From an uncultured Acetobacteraceae bacterium (GTDB lineage: Bacteria; Pseudomonadota; Alphaproteobacteria; Acetobacterales; Acetobacteraceae): a stretch of DNA of 35,608 nt. Each line of letters begins with the position of its first letter. Positions within the stretch are counted from its first letter, which is position 1. Positions 1 through 8,301 of the stretch are shown piece after piece. The notes beneath the pieces were generated by a model. That model saw only the letters and a list, made by a program, of their open reading frames with translations. It was not told where the DNA came from and searched no databases. The DNA lies in assembly GCA_937873175.1 (NCBI GenBank), contig CALMVT010000446.1:1-35608 (forward strand), given 5' to 3'. A program made the position numbers and the translations under genes.

Positions 1-2097
1 CGGCTGGCCCGCGGCTTCTGGCCGGGCTTGCCGGCGGGCGCCGCGGCGCCGGGCACGGCCGTGCAGGCATGGGTCACGCCGCCGGGCTACAGCGGGCTGC
101 CCCCCGTGTTCCTGCACCCGGACAGCAAGGCCGTCAGCGTGCCCACGGGGTCGCACCTGGTGGTCAACGTGACCGGCGGCAGCGGCGGCGCACCGAGCCT
201 GGCGCTGGACGGCGTGACCGAGCCGTTCCGCGCGCTGGACGGCGCAAGCTGGCAGGCGGAGCGCGACCTCACGACCGGCGGCACGCTGTCCGTGCAGCGG
301 CGCGGCGGCGCGGTGGCGTCCTGGGCGTTGACCGTGCTGCCCGATCACCCGCCCACCGCGGCGTTCACCGACGCGCCCGGCCCCGCGCTGTCCGGCGGAC
401 GGCCAACCCAGCAAACGCGGATGGCGTGGCGGGTGGAGGATGACTATGGCGTGGCGGACACCCATGTGGAGCTGCGCCTGCGGGACCGGCCCCAGGCCCC
501 GCCCGTGGTGATGCCGGTGACGCTGGCCGGCGCGCCGAAGCGGGCGCAGGGGGTGCAGCTTCAGGATCTGACCGCGCATCCCTGGGCCGGGCTGCCGGTG
601 GTGGCGCGGCTGGTGGCGAAGGACGCGCCGGGCCAAGTCGGGCAAAGCGCCGGGGCCGGCTTCGTGCTGCCGGAGCGCCCGTTCCAGAACGCCATGGCCC
701 GCGCGATCCTGGCAGTGCGGCGGCAGCTCAGCGTGACGCCGGACGAGCGGAAGCAGGCACGGACGGCGCTGGACGCCCTGGCCAATGCACCGGACAACGC
801 CGACGCGACGAGCAGCGTGGTCCTGAACCTGCGCGCCATCGGCTTCCTGCTGAGCCGGGGCCGCGGGGCCACCGCGGTGGACGAAGCGCAGTCGCGGATG
901 TGGGACCTGGCGCTTGCCCTGGAAGAAGGCGCGGCCGAGCGGACCGCCCGCGCCCTGGAAGCGGCCCGGCAAGCGGTGCGGGACGCCGTGGACGCCAGCC
1001 GCGACACGGCGGAGGACAAGGCCGAGATCGACCGCCGGGTGCAGGAGCTGCGCGAAGCCATCCAACGCCATTTGGAAGCCCTGGCCGAGCAGGCGCGTCG
1101 GGACGGCACCGAGCTGCCTTATGACCCCAGCGCGCCGCAGATGAACAGCCGCGACCTCGACCGCATGGGGGAGCAAATGCGCGACGCGGCGCGTGAGGGC
1201 CGGATGGACGACGCCCGCAAGCAGATGGCCGAGCTGGAAAAGCTGCTGGAGCAGTTGCAGAACGCCCGGCCCGAACACGGCGAAGCGCAGGAAAAGCAGA
1301 ACGCCGAGCGACGGCAGCGCGGGCGGCAACAGATGGACGCCGTGCAGGACATGGTGCGCCGTGAAGGCGCCATGCTTGATCGAAGCCAGGCCCGCGCCGG
1401 CACCCCCGAGCCGCCGCGCCGCGGCCAGCCGCAACAGGCGGAGCCGCAATCCCCCGCCTCCCCGTCCCCACCGCAGCAGGGAGCGCCCACGAACCCGAGG
1501 GAGGCCGACAGCCGCGGGCAGAAGGCGCTCCGCCGCGCCTTGGGCGAGCTGATGCAGCGGTTCGGCGACCTGACGGGCCAGGTGCCGGCGCCGCTGGGCG
1601 AGGCCGACATGGCGATGCGCGAAGCCGGCCAGGCGTTGGCCGAAGGGCGCGACGCCGCGGCGGGCGCCGCTCAAACCAAGGCCATCGAGGCGCTGCAAAA
1701 GGGCGGCAAGGAGATGGGCCAGCAGATGGCCCGGCAGTTCGGCACCGGCAAGCAGCCCGGCGAGAGCGAAGGCGAGGAGGGCGAAGGCGGCGAGCCTGGC
1801 CAGGTCGGCGAGGGTGGGCAAGATCAGTCCAACCGCGACGGCATGACCTCCGGCACGCCGCGGCCGGGTGAGGGCAACGCGCCGAGCCGCCGGGGCTCCG
1901 CCCGGCGCGACCCGATGGGGCGGCCCTTGCAGCAGGGCACGTCGGGCACGGACGAAAGCGGCGACGTGCGCGTGCCCGACCAGATGGAGCAGGCCCGCAC
2001 CCGCGCGCTGCAGGAGGAGCTGCGCCGCCGCGGCGCGGAGCGCACCCGCCCGCAGCCCGAGCTGGACTACATCGACCGGCTGCTCAAGCCGTTCTGA
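1..2097 (+). CDS. TIGR02302 (DUF4175) family protein, 5' end outside the window
   Basis: The reading frame is open from the first base, so the N-terminus lies upstream; about 698 codons are visible and family members are usually 800 or more residues. The visible part starts in a Pro/Gly-rich beta-type domain with a DDYGVAD motif. It continues as a long Ala/Glu/Arg/Gln-rich, probably coiled-coil helical region and a low-complexity Gln/Gly/Glu-rich stretch. It ends in the conserved-looking tail ELDYIDRLLKPF. Known of the family: large membrane-anchored proteins of alphaproteobacteria with N-terminal TM helices (not visible here); function is not established. It converges on dctA with only 13 bp between the stops. 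Family assignment is by domain layout and the C-terminal tail. Confidence 0.85.
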   Translation, partial: RLARGFWPGLPAGAAAPGTAVQAWVTPPGYSGLPPVFLHPDSKAVSVPTGSHLVVNVTGGSGGAPSLALDGVTEPFRALDGASWQAERDLTTGGTLSVQRRGGAVASWALTVLPDHPPTAAFTDAPGPALSGGRPTQQTRMAWRVEDDYGVADTHVELRLRDRPQAPPVVMPVTLAGAPKRAQGVQLQDLTAHPWAGLPVVARLVAKDAPGQVGQSAGAGFVLPERPFQNAMARAILAVRRQLSVTPDERKQARTALDALANAPDNADATSSVVLNLRAIGFLLSRGRGATAVDEAQSRMWDLALALEEGAAERTARALEAARQAVRDAVDASRDTAEDKAEIDRRVQELREAIQRHLEALAEQARRDGTELPYDPSAPQMNSRDLDRMGEQMRDAAREGRMDDARKQMAELEKLLEQLQNARPEHGEAQEKQNAERRQRGRQQMDAVQDMVRREGAMLDRSQARAGTPEPPRRGQPQQAEPQSPASPSPPQQGAPTNPREADSRGQKALRRALGELMQRFGDLTGQVPAPLGEADMAMREAGQALAEGRDAAAGAAQTKAIEALQKGGKEMGQQMARQFGTGKQPGESEGEEGEGGEPGQVGEGGQDQSNRDGMTSGTPRPGEGNAPSRRGSARRDPMGRPLQQGTSGTDESGDVRVPDQMEQARTRALQEELRRRGAERTRPQPELDYIDRLLKPF

Positions 2098-2110
2098 CCG
2101 GAGACCGCGC

Positions 2111-3463
2111 TCAAGCGGGCTGCTCCGGCGCCAAGGGCGACACGTCGGCGATGATATCGACCTTGACGTCGCCGGCGAGCACCTGCTGGGCCAGCGGGAC
2201 GTTCAGGTCCTTTTCCCATGCGGCGATCACCACGGTTGCGACGCAGTTGCCGACCAAGTTGCCGAGCGCGCGCGCCATGCCGATGAACCAGTCGATGGAC
2301 AGCACCAGCACCAGCCCGATCGCCGGGATGGCCGGCACCGCGTTCAGCGTCGCCGCCAGGATCACGATGGCCGATCCCGGCACGCCATGGGCGCCCTTCG
2401 AGGTCACGAGCGATATGCCGAGCACCAGCAGCAGGTCGCCCAGGGATAGCGGGGTGTTGGTGGCCTGGGCTATGAACACGGTGGCCAGCGTGAGATAGAT
2501 CGAAAACGCATCAAGGTTGAACGAGTAGCCGGTCGGGATTACCAGGCCGACGACGGACGGCTTGACGCCCATGCGCTCCAGCTTGCGCATGATCTGCGGC
2601 AGCACCGCGTCCGAGGAGGCGGTGGCGAGCACGATGGTCAGCTCCTCGCGGAAATAGGCCAGGAAGCGCAGGATGTTCAGCCCGGCAACGACCCGCATCA
2701 CCGTGCCGAGCACCACCAGCACGAACAGCGCGACCGCGATCCAAAACACGACGACGAGCGACAGGAGCTGCTGCAAGGAGCCGACGCCATACCGGCCGAC
2801 GGTGTAGGCAACGGCGCCCAGCACGCCGAGCGGCGCGATGCGCACGATCAGCCCCATCGCCCGGAACAGGATCTTGGATACGGTGTCGATCAGGGAGATG
2901 GCGGGCTGCGCCGCTTCCCCCACCAACGCCGCACTGACGCCGAAGATGATGGCGAAGAATAGCACCTGCAGCACGTCGTTGCGGGCTAACGCGTCGAAGG
3001 AGGTGGTCGGGATGATGTTCAGGACGAAGCTGCCGATGCCGCCGCCCTGCAGCTTGTGCGCGTTCTCCGCGTAGCTGCTCAAGGCGTGGGCATCGAGGCT
3101 GGCGGTGTTGATGTTCATGCCGTCGCCGGGCCGGATCACGAAGGCGAGCAGCAGGCCCATGACGAGGGCGAGGGTGGTCATCACCTCGAAGTAGATCAGT
3201 GCCTTGCCCCCGACCCGGCCGACCTTCTTGAGGTCGCCCGCGCCCGCGATCCCGTGCACCACGACGCAGAACACGATGGGCGCCACGATCATGGAGATCA
3301 GCTTGAGAAAGGCGTCACTGAAGAACTTCAGCCCGATGGCGAAGCCCGGCGTCGCCATGCCGAGCACGACGCCCCCGATCAAGGCGGCGACCACCTGGAC
3401 GAACAGCGATTTGTAGAGCGGCGACCGGGCGGGCGCGTCGGCGGGCTTGGCGGCGACTGACAT
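2111..3463 (-). CDS. dctA: C4-dicarboxylate/proton (sodium) symporter, DctA family
   Basis: Dicarboxylate/amino acid:cation symporter (DAACS, glutamate-carrier fold) of 450 residues, close to the usual 430-450 for DctA. Such proteins take up succinate, fumarate and malate across the inner membrane using a cation gradient. Visible hallmarks are the re-entrant-loop motif ASSSDAVLP (282-290), the TGYSFNLD motif (312-319) followed by SIYLT and FIAQATN, and the early MIVAPIVF helix (59-66). The start at 3463 gives MSVAAKPAD and has an AAGGA-like ribosome site about 12 nt upstream; the frame stays open further upstream but that extension is Arg-rich and unlike the family. The gene lies downstream of the PHA genes in the same direction, with a transporter relic between. 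DctA-like is clear; the exact substrate is inferred. Confidence 0.9.
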   Translation of the reverse strand: MSVAAKPADAPARSPLYKSLFVQVVAALIGGVVLGMATPGFAIGLKFFSDAFLKLISMIVAPIVFCVVVHGIAGAGDLKKVGRVGGKALIYFEVMTTLALVMGLLLAFVIRPGDGMNINTASLDAHALSSYAENAHKLQGGGIGSFVLNIIPTTSFDALARNDVLQVLFFAIIFGVSAALVGEAAQPAISLIDTVSKILFRAMGLIVRIAPLGVLGAVAYTVGRYGVGSLQQLLSLVVVFWIAVALFVLVVLGTVMRVVAGLNILRFLAYFREELTIVLATASSDAVLPQIMRKLERMGVKPSVVGLVIPTGYSFNLDAFSIYLTLATVFIAQATNTPLSLGDLLLVLGISLVTSKGAHGVPGSAIVILAATLNAVPAIPAIGLVLVLSIDWFIGMARALGNLVGNCVATVVIAAWEKDLNVPLAQQVLAGDVKVDIIADVSPLAPEQPA

Positions 3464-3534
3464 GGCGGCGCAATCCTTGGAGCGGCTGGGAAGTGCAGCG
3501 GCCAGCAAGAAGGATGCCAGAGCGTTGGGGGCGC

Positions 3535-3945
3535 TCAGTTGAGCGGGTAGGTCGTCCGGGTGCCCCGCGCCGCGACGCAGCCGCTGCCGGCGACCAGCAC
3601 GGACGCCAGCACTGCCGTCGCGCCGCAGAGGCCGGCAACGGCGCCGGACGGCACACGGGCGAACCGCCGGGCCAGAGAAGCGAAACACAGCGCATAGAGG
3701 CCGAACGGCCCGCTGACGCCGTGCAGCCAGGCGAGGGACCCCCGTTGAAGCTCGGCCAGCCGCCCCTTCGCCGCGAGCCAGCGGGCGCAGAGCGCCGCCA
3801 GAGCCGCGAAGCTGGTCGCGGTCAATTGCAATGGCGGCGCTTCAGCCGCGGCGCGGGACAGCAGGGCCAGGAACGCCCAAAGCCCGATCGCGCCGCAGCC
3901 GGCCAGGGTCGCAGCCGAAGTTGCGCCCGAAGCTCCGGCCGTCAG
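3535..3945 (-). pseudogene. Truncated EamA/DMT-superfamily transporter relic
   Basis: This 136-codon frame begins exactly at the end of phaB and has no ATG or GTG; a CTG at 3945 overlapping the phaB stop is the only plausible start. Its N-terminal half resembles the first helices of EamA/DMT exporters: GCGAIGLWAFLALLSR, then PPLQLTATSFA, then a second hydrophobic helix near 80-92. The third segment (about 93-120) still looks helical but has lost typical residues, for example an LCG where LWP is common. The frame stops after TTYPLN. Intact DMT proteins have about 280-300 residues and 10 helices; only about three or four are left, and no matching C-terminal half follows before dctA. I infer a decayed remnant. 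A short unusual membrane protein is possible but less likely without a start codon. Confidence 0.6.
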
Positions 3946-4664
3946 TACATGTGCTGCCCGCCGTTGATCGAGAGCGTTGATCCCGTGATGAAGTCGGCGT
4001 CGTCGCCCGTCAGGAACGCGACGCCGCGGGAAATGTCCTCGGCGTGGCCCAACCGACCCATCGGGATGCGGGCGATGATCTTGGTCAGCACGTCCGGCGG
4101 CACCGCGCGCACCATCTCGGTGTCCACATAGCCCGGCGCGATGGCGTTCACCGTAATGCCGAACCGCGCGCCTTCCTGGGCCAGCGCCTTGGTGAAGCCG
4201 TGGATGCCCGACTTCGCCGCGGCGTAGTTCACCTGGCCATACTGGCCCGCCTGGCCGTTGATGCTGCCGATGTTCACCACCCGGCCGAACTTCGCGCTCC
4301 GCATGCCGTCGAAGGTCAGCTTGCACAGGTTGAAGCAACTGCCGAGGTTGGTGTCCAGCACCGCGTCCCACATCTCGCGCGTCATGCGGGCCATGGTGGT
4401 ATCGCGGGTGATCCCGGCGTTGTTCACCAGGATCTCGATCGCGCCGTGCTCGTCCTTGATCTTCGCCACCGCGGCCTCGCACGCCGCGTAGTCCCCGGCG
4501 TCGAACTTGATGTGCGGAATCCCGGTTTCTTCCGTGAACGCCGCCGCGGCCGCGTCATTGCCGGCGTAGCTTGCCACCACCGTCCGCCCGGCCGCCTTCA
4601 GCGCCGTGCTGATGGCGGCGCCGATCCCGCGCGTTCCCCCCGTGACGAGTGCGACCCGTGCCAT
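3942..4664 (-). CDS. phaB: Acetoacetyl-CoA reductase (NADPH-type SDR)
   Basis: Reduces acetoacetyl-CoA to (R)-3-hydroxybutyryl-CoA, the PHB monomer. The 240-residue protein is a classical short-chain dehydrogenase/reductase: cofactor motif TGGTRGIG (8-15), NNAG (81-84), and catalytic Ser134, Tyr147 and Lys151 in GQVNYAAAKSG. The segments GITRDTTMARMT, NIGSINGQAGQYGQ and the C-terminal STLSINGGQHMY are typical of PhaB rather than FabG. A strong ribosome site (GGGGAGGA) precedes the ATG by about 8 nt. It lies 74 bp downstream of phaA on the same strand, the common phaAB order. The transporter relic starts at its stop codon. Confidence 0.96.
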   Translation of the reverse strand: MARVALVTGGTRGIGAAISTALKAAGRTVVASYAGNDAAAAAFTEETGIPHIKFDAGDYAACEAAVAKIKDEHGAIEILVNNAGITRDTTMARMTREMWDAVLDTNLGSCFNLCKLTFDGMRSAKFGRVVNIGSINGQAGQYGQVNYAAAKSGIHGFTKALAQEGARFGITVNAIAPGYVDTEMVRAVPPDVLTKIIARIPMGRLGHAEDISRGVAFLTGDDADFITGSTLSINGGQHMY

Positions 4665-4738
4665 TGCCTAGTCCTCCCCTGGCTTTAACGGCGCCATCTT
4701 CGCCGCTTTGCCAGGAGAGTGCTAGACGGGGTGGATGC

Positions 4739-5911
4739 TTAACGCTCCAGGCACATGGCGACGCCCATGCCGCCGCCGATGCACAGCGTGGCGAGGCCCT
4801 TCTTGGCGTCCCGCCGCGCCATCTCATGCAGCAACGTCACCAAGACGCGGGCACCGGACGCGCCGATGGGATGGCCGATGGCGATGGCGCCGCCGTTCAC
4901 ATTTACTTTACCGGCATCCCAGCCCATGTCCTTGTTTACCGCGCAGGCCTGGGCGGCGAAGGCTTCATTGGCCTCGATCAGATCCAGGTCGGCGACGCTC
5001 CAGCCGGCCCGTTGCAGCGCCTTGCGGCTGGACGGGATCGGCCCGGTGCCCATCACCGCAGGATCGACCCCGGCAGTAGCGAAACTGGCGATGCGGGCCA
5101 GCGGCTTCAGGCCGCGGCGCGCGGCCTCGGCCGCCGACATCACCACCAGGGCGGCCGCGCCGTCATTGATGCCGCTGGCGTTGCCGGCCGTCACCGTGCC
5201 GTCCTTGGAGAACGCCGGGCGCAGCTTGGCCATCAGCTCGGGCGTGCTGTCATGCCGGATATACTCGTCGTCCGTGACCACCGTATCGCCCTTGCGGCCC
5301 TTGATTGTCACCGGGGCGATCTCGTCCTTGAACCGCCCGGCCTTTTGCGCGGCGGACGCCCTTTGCTGGCTGCCGGCCGCGAACTCGTCCTGCTGCGCGC
5401 GCGTGATCTGGAACGCCGTCGCCACGTTCTCCGCCGTGGTGCCCATGTGGTAGCCGTGGAAGGCGTCCCACAGCCCATCTTTCAGCATGGTGTCCACCAG
5501 GCCCAGGTCGCCCATCTTGGTGCCGGAGCGCAGGTGCGCGGCGTGGGCGGACTGGCTCATGCTTTCCTGCCCGCCGGCGACCACGATGGCGCTTTCCCCG
5601 GTGCGGATCTGCTGCGCCGCCAGCGCCACGGTGCGCAGGCCCGAGCCGCACACCTGGTTGATGCCGAACGCCGTCTTGTCGTCCGGGATGCCGGCGGCGC
5701 GAGCGGCCTGCCGCGCCGGGTTCTGGCCCTGCGCCGCGGTCAGCACCTGGCCCAGGATCACCTCGTCCACCTCCGCCGGGTCCATGCCGATGCGCTCCAT
5801 CGCCGCCTTGAGCGCCACGGTGCCCAGCACGTGCGCGGGCGTCGCGGCGAAGGCCCCGTTGAAGCTGCCCACCGGGGTGCGGGCGGCGGACACGATGACG
5901 ACGTCTTCCAT
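4739..5911 (-). CDS. phaA: Acetyl-CoA acetyltransferase (beta-ketothiolase)
   Basis: Condenses two acetyl-CoA into acetoacetyl-CoA, the first committed step of PHB synthesis. The length of 390 residues is exactly typical for biosynthetic thiolases. Catalytic residues are all visible: nucleophile Cys88 in [14 protein letters not shown] at 314-317, His347 in the GHPIG motif (346-350), and Cys377 in LCIGGGMG. The N-terminus [19 protein letters not shown] is characteristic. An AGGGAG ribosome site lies about 10 nt before the ATG. It sits between the synthase gene (36 bp upstream) and phaB, so the cluster is probably one transcript reading leftward from the phaR divergent region. Confidence 0.96.
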   Translation of the reverse strand: MEDVVIVSAARTPVGSFNGAFAATPAHVLGTVALKAAMERIGMDPAEVDEVILGQVLTAAQGQNPARQAARAAGIPDDKTAFGINQVCGSGLRTVALAAQQIRTGESAIVVAGGQESMSQSAHAAHLRSGTKMGDLGLVDTMLKDGLWDAFHGYHMGTTAENVATAFQITRAQQDEFAAGSQQRASAAQKAGRFKDEIAPVTIKGRKGDTVVTDDEYIRHDSTPELMAKLRPAFSKDGTVTAGNASGINDGAAALVVMSAAEAARRGLKPLARIASFATAGVDPAVMGTGPIPSSRKALQRAGWSVADLDLIEANEAFAAQACAVNKDMGWDAGKVNVNGGAIAIGHPIGASGARVLVTLLHEMARRDAKKGLATLCIGGGMGVAMCLER

Positions 5912-5947
5912 TTCTTGGTACTCCCTTGGTCGGACGAAGATAGGCAG

Positions 5948-7006
5948 TTAAAGGCCCCGCAACCAGGCCAGCAGCGGCGACCACAGCGCCGCTTCCGCCT
6001 GCGGGCCGACGGCCATCCCGATATGCCCGGCGGCCGGTTGATGCAAGACGGCGCCCGGGATCAGCCGGGCCAGCGGCAGGGCGCTGCCCGGCGGCACGAT
6101 GCGGTCCCGGCCCGGCGCCGCGACAAAGGCCGGCGCCGCCAGCGCCGCGGGATCGACCACCGCGCCGGCGACCCGCCACGCGCCCTGAGCCGGCGTGTTC
6201 GCGCCGTACCACCCGCCCAGCGCTTCCCGCGCAACCGGCGCTGCGAGTGGCACGCCGTCGTTCAGCCAGTCCTCCACCGCCACGAAATCCAGGGCGGCCG
6301 GGGCGGCCTGGTCCATGCGGCCGAAGGCGCGGTACTTCGCGGCGATGCTCCCGGGGTCCGGCAGGGCGAACAGCGCCTGCAGGCTGTCGATCGGCAGCGT
6401 GCCGGTGGTTGACAGCAGCGGCTCGAACTGCGGCAGCGCTTCGCCCAACCGCCGGGCCTGCGCCGGGTCGGCCGCGTGGAAATCCCACGGTGTGGCCAGC
6501 AGCGCCAAGCCGCGCACCAGGTCCGGCCGGCGCAGCGCCGCCGCCAGCGCCAGCAACCCACCCATGCAATAGCCCGCCAGCACCACGCGCCCGCCCACGG
6601 CCATCATCGCGCGCTCCAGCCGCCCGGCGATGTAGTCGGTCAGGGTGAAGCCGCGCTCGGCCATGCCGGGCCAGCCCCAGTCGAGCAGCAGCGGGCGCAC
6701 TCCCTGCCCGGCCAGCCAGCGCATCATCGACCGGCCCGGCGAAAGGTCGAGCACGTAGGCGCGATTGATCAAGCTCGGCACGAACAGCACGCCCGGGTCT
6801 CCTTCCTGGCCGTAGTCGAGCAGGCGCGTGTCGCCTTCCCGCCAAAGGCTGGGCGGGTCCGGCAGGGGGCGCTGCCACGGGTGGCGGCGGTAGGCGGCGA
6901 TGCCCGCGATCAGTGCGGCGTCAGCGGTCGGCGGGATCGGCGGCGCTTGCGGCGGCGCGGCGCTCCAGCTCGGCGACGCGGTCCAGCAGGTCGGCAATGG
7001 CGGCAT
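5948..7006 (-). CDS. phaC: Class III-like poly(R)-hydroxyalkanoate synthase, PhaC subunit
   Basis: Polymerises (R)-3-hydroxyacyl-CoA into PHA at the granule surface. With the ATG at 7006 the protein has 352 residues, matching class III PhaC (about 355) and not class I (about 580). It shows a Cys-type lipase box GYCMGG with Cys147, a probable Asp301 in GRDRIVPP, and His328 in AAGHIGM. These positions nearly equal the triad I recall for the Allochromatium vinosum class III enzyme (Cys149, Asp302, His331). SLINRAYVLDL and LLLDWGWPGMAERGFTL also match class III core motifs. The start is uncertain: the frame is open to 7318, with other ATGs at 7030, 7039, 7048 and 7105, but the region before about 6930 reads as a shadow of the overlapping upstream gene. 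An AAGGG lies 12 nt before 7006. It overlaps the PhaE-like gene, suggesting translational coupling. Confidence 0.85.
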   Translation of the reverse strand: MPPLPTCWTASPSWSAAPPQAPPIPPTADAALIAGIAAYRRHPWQRPLPDPPSLWREGDTRLLDYGQEGDPGVLFVPSLINRAYVLDLSPGRSMMRWLAGQGVRPLLLDWGWPGMAERGFTLTDYIAGRLERAMMAVGGRVVLAGYCMGGLLALAAALRRPDLVRGLALLATPWDFHAADPAQARRLGEALPQFEPLLSTTGTLPIDSLQALFALPDPGSIAAKYRAFGRMDQAAPAALDFVAVEDWLNDGVPLAAPVAREALGGWYGANTPAQGAWRVAGAVVDPAALAAPAFVAAPGRDRIVPPGSALPLARLIPGAVLHQPAAGHIGMAVGPQAEAALWSPLLAWLRGL

Positions 7007-7283
7007 CCCGGATGCCGGCCCTTGCGGCATCCCGGGCATCAGATGCATCAGCAGCGGCCGAGGCCCGCGCCGGCGGAACGGGCCGGGCCGATCCGGGCGC
7101 AGCATCACCGGGCATCCGCGGAGGCGGGAACGCTCCAGCCTGCGCCACCCCAGCCTGCGCCGCCGCGCGCAGCCATGCCTCCTGCACCTCCCGGTCCACG
7201 GCCACGGCGGCCCACTCGCTCTGCCAGATGGTGATCCAATCGGCGGCAAGGGTGCCCTCGAACGGGTTTGACGGATCGGCCAT
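6921..7283 (-). CDS. Short PhaE-like partner of the PHA synthase
   Basis: This 120-residue protein has no signal peptide or membrane helix. Its N-terminal part holds a Trp-rich amphipathic stretch (DWITIWQSEW near residues 15-24, then DREVQEAWLR). Its centre is Ala/Pro-rich, and the C-terminus (IADLLDRVAELERRAA) could form a short coiled coil. It is the first gene of the PHA cluster and overlaps the start of the class III-like PhaC. In class III enzymes a PhaE of about 40 kDa, and in class IV a PhaR subunit of about 20 kDa, accompanies a 350-residue PhaC. Position and Trp-rich start suggest this protein fills that role, but it is far shorter. The ATG at 7283 follows an in-frame TGA and lacks a good ribosome site. 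Function is inferred from context. Confidence 0.65.
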   Translation of the reverse strand: MADPSNPFEGTLAADWITIWQSEWAAVAVDREVQEAWLRAAAQAGVAQAGAFPPPRMPGDAAPGSARPVPPARASAAADASDARDAARAGIRDAAIADLLDRVAELERRAAASAADPADR

Positions 7284-7384
7284 AGCTTTTGCTCATAGGG
7301 TTGGCGTGATAACCGCAAGTGCGATTATCGCCCAATGTTGCAAGCGCGTGATACAGTCCGCTACATGCCGAAAGCGAGGGTTCC
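7284..7384. promoter_or_regulatory. Divergent promoter/operator region between phaE-like/phaC and phaR
   Basis: This 101-bp gap separates the leftward PHA biosynthesis genes from phaR. It contains an imperfect inverted repeat at 7304-7317 and 7320-7331 (GCGTGATAACCGCA against TGCGATTATCGC), suited to an operator or hairpin. For phaR, TTGCAA at 7338-7343 and TACATG at 7362-7367, 18 bp apart, form a weak -35/-10 candidate; a GAGGG at 7376-7380 serves as ribosome site. PhaR proteins are known to repress their own gene and phasin genes, so this is the natural place for a PhaR site. Promoter positions are inferred. Confidence 0.4.
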
Positions 7385-8158
7385 ATGCCGCAATCCGCTC
7401 CCCAAACCTACTCCGCGTCCGACACTGAGTCCGCCGGCCCGGCCGCTGCCCCGCAACAGCCCCCGGTGGTCGTCAAGAAGTATGCCAACCGCCGGCTGTA
7501 CAACACGGAAACGTCAAGCTACATCACCCTCGACAACCTCGCCGACATGATCCGCGCCGGCCGCGACTTCGTGGTTTACGACGCGAAGTCCGGGGAGGAC
7601 ATCACCCGCGGCGTGCTGACGCAGATCATCGTCGAGGAGGAAAGCAAGGGCACCTCCATGCTGCCCACCGCCTTTCTGCGCCAGCTCATCGGCTTCTACG
7701 GCGGCAGCCTGCAAGGCGTCGTGCCGCGCTACCTCGAACAGGCCATGGCCAGCTTCGCGCGCCAGCAGCAGCAACTGCGGCAGGTAGTGCAGCAGACCTT
7801 CAGCCCGTTCATGCCTGTGGGGGTGGAGGAGATGAGCCGACAGAACGTGGCGATGATCGAGCGGGCGATGAGCATGTTCAACCCGTTCCACCGCGGCAGC
7901 GCCCCCCTTCCGCCGGCACCGGAGGCGCATCCGGCGGACGCCCCGCCTCGGCAGGAAGCCGACCCGGAGGCGATCGGCCGGCTGCAGCAGGAGATCGACA
8001 GCCTGCGCAGCCAGCTTGCGGACGCCCGCGCCGAGGCGGCGATGGCCCAAGCGAACGCACCCGGCCGGAGCGTGTCACTGCCCGATCCAACGGCCGCGCC
8101 GCTGCGCACGGCCCGCCGCGAGCGTTCCGCCAAGAAGGACAGCCCGGCTCAGTCCTGA
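7385..8158 (+). CDS. phaR: Polyhydroxyalkanoate synthesis repressor PhaR
   Basis: A 257-residue DNA- and PHB-binding repressor. The N-terminal DNA-binding domain (PF07879 type) is unmistakable: KKYANRRLYNTETSSYIT followed by LDNLADMIRAGRDFVVYD and GEDITRGVLTQII (about 31-86). The PHB-accumulation domain (PF05233 type) follows, with LPTAFLRQLIGFYGGSLQ and VPRYLEQAMASF (about 97-125). A Gln-rich helical part and a C-terminal coiled coil (LQQEIDSLRSQLADARAEA) complete it. Known of the family: PhaR represses phasin and its own gene and is released when it binds nascent PHB granules. It is divergent from the synthase gene, so control of the shared region is expected. A disordered 28-residue Ala/Pro/Gln head precedes the domain. 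Confidence 0.95.
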   Translation: MPQSAPQTYSASDTESAGPAAAPQQPPVVVKKYANRRLYNTETSSYITLDNLADMIRAGRDFVVYDAKSGEDITRGVLTQIIVEEESKGTSMLPTAFLRQLIGFYGGSLQGVVPRYLEQAMASFARQQQQLRQVVQQTFSPFMPVGVEEMSRQNVAMIERAMSMFNPFHRGSAPLPPAPEAHPADAPPRQEADPEAIGRLQQEIDSLRSQLADARAEAAMAQANAPGRSVSLPDPTAAPLRTARRERSAKKDSPAQS

Positions 8159-8168
8159 ACCTATTTTT
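8136..8168 (+). terminator. Possible rho-independent terminator of phaR
   Basis: An interrupted hairpin overlaps the end of phaR: AGGACAGCC (8136-8144), a one-base loop, then GGCT-CA-GTCCT (8146-8156). Five T residues follow at 8164-8168. The two-base bulge, the tiny loop and the 7-nt gap to the T run make it a weak case. Confidence 0.3.
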
Positions 8169-8301
8169 GATCTTGGAAATGAGCTTTTCTTTAGCGGCAA
8201 TACGTTTAAAGTCACGCGGTGTTGACGTTTTGCGTGGGTACCGTAATGCTGCTTTCGCCCGATTGGGTGTAAGCCTTTTACATCATACCGTGGGGCGGGT
8301 C
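8159..8301 (+). promoter_or_regulatory. AT-richer leader/promoter region of the XRE regulator
   Basis: The 143 bp after phaR are clearly richer in A and T than the surrounding DNA. Candidate -35 elements are TTGACG at 8222-8227, with no good -10 at the right distance, and TTGGGT at 8263-8268, with TACCGT at 8286-8291 after 17 bp. The second pair would give a very short or absent leader before the GTG at 8302. The elements are weak and the assignment is tentative. Confidence 0.3.

Noticed and set aside
4649-6412. A 587-codon plus-strand frame opposite phaA and phaC
   Set aside because: Antisense to two genes with clear catalytic motifs; Arg/His/Gly-rich composition with no recognisable family.
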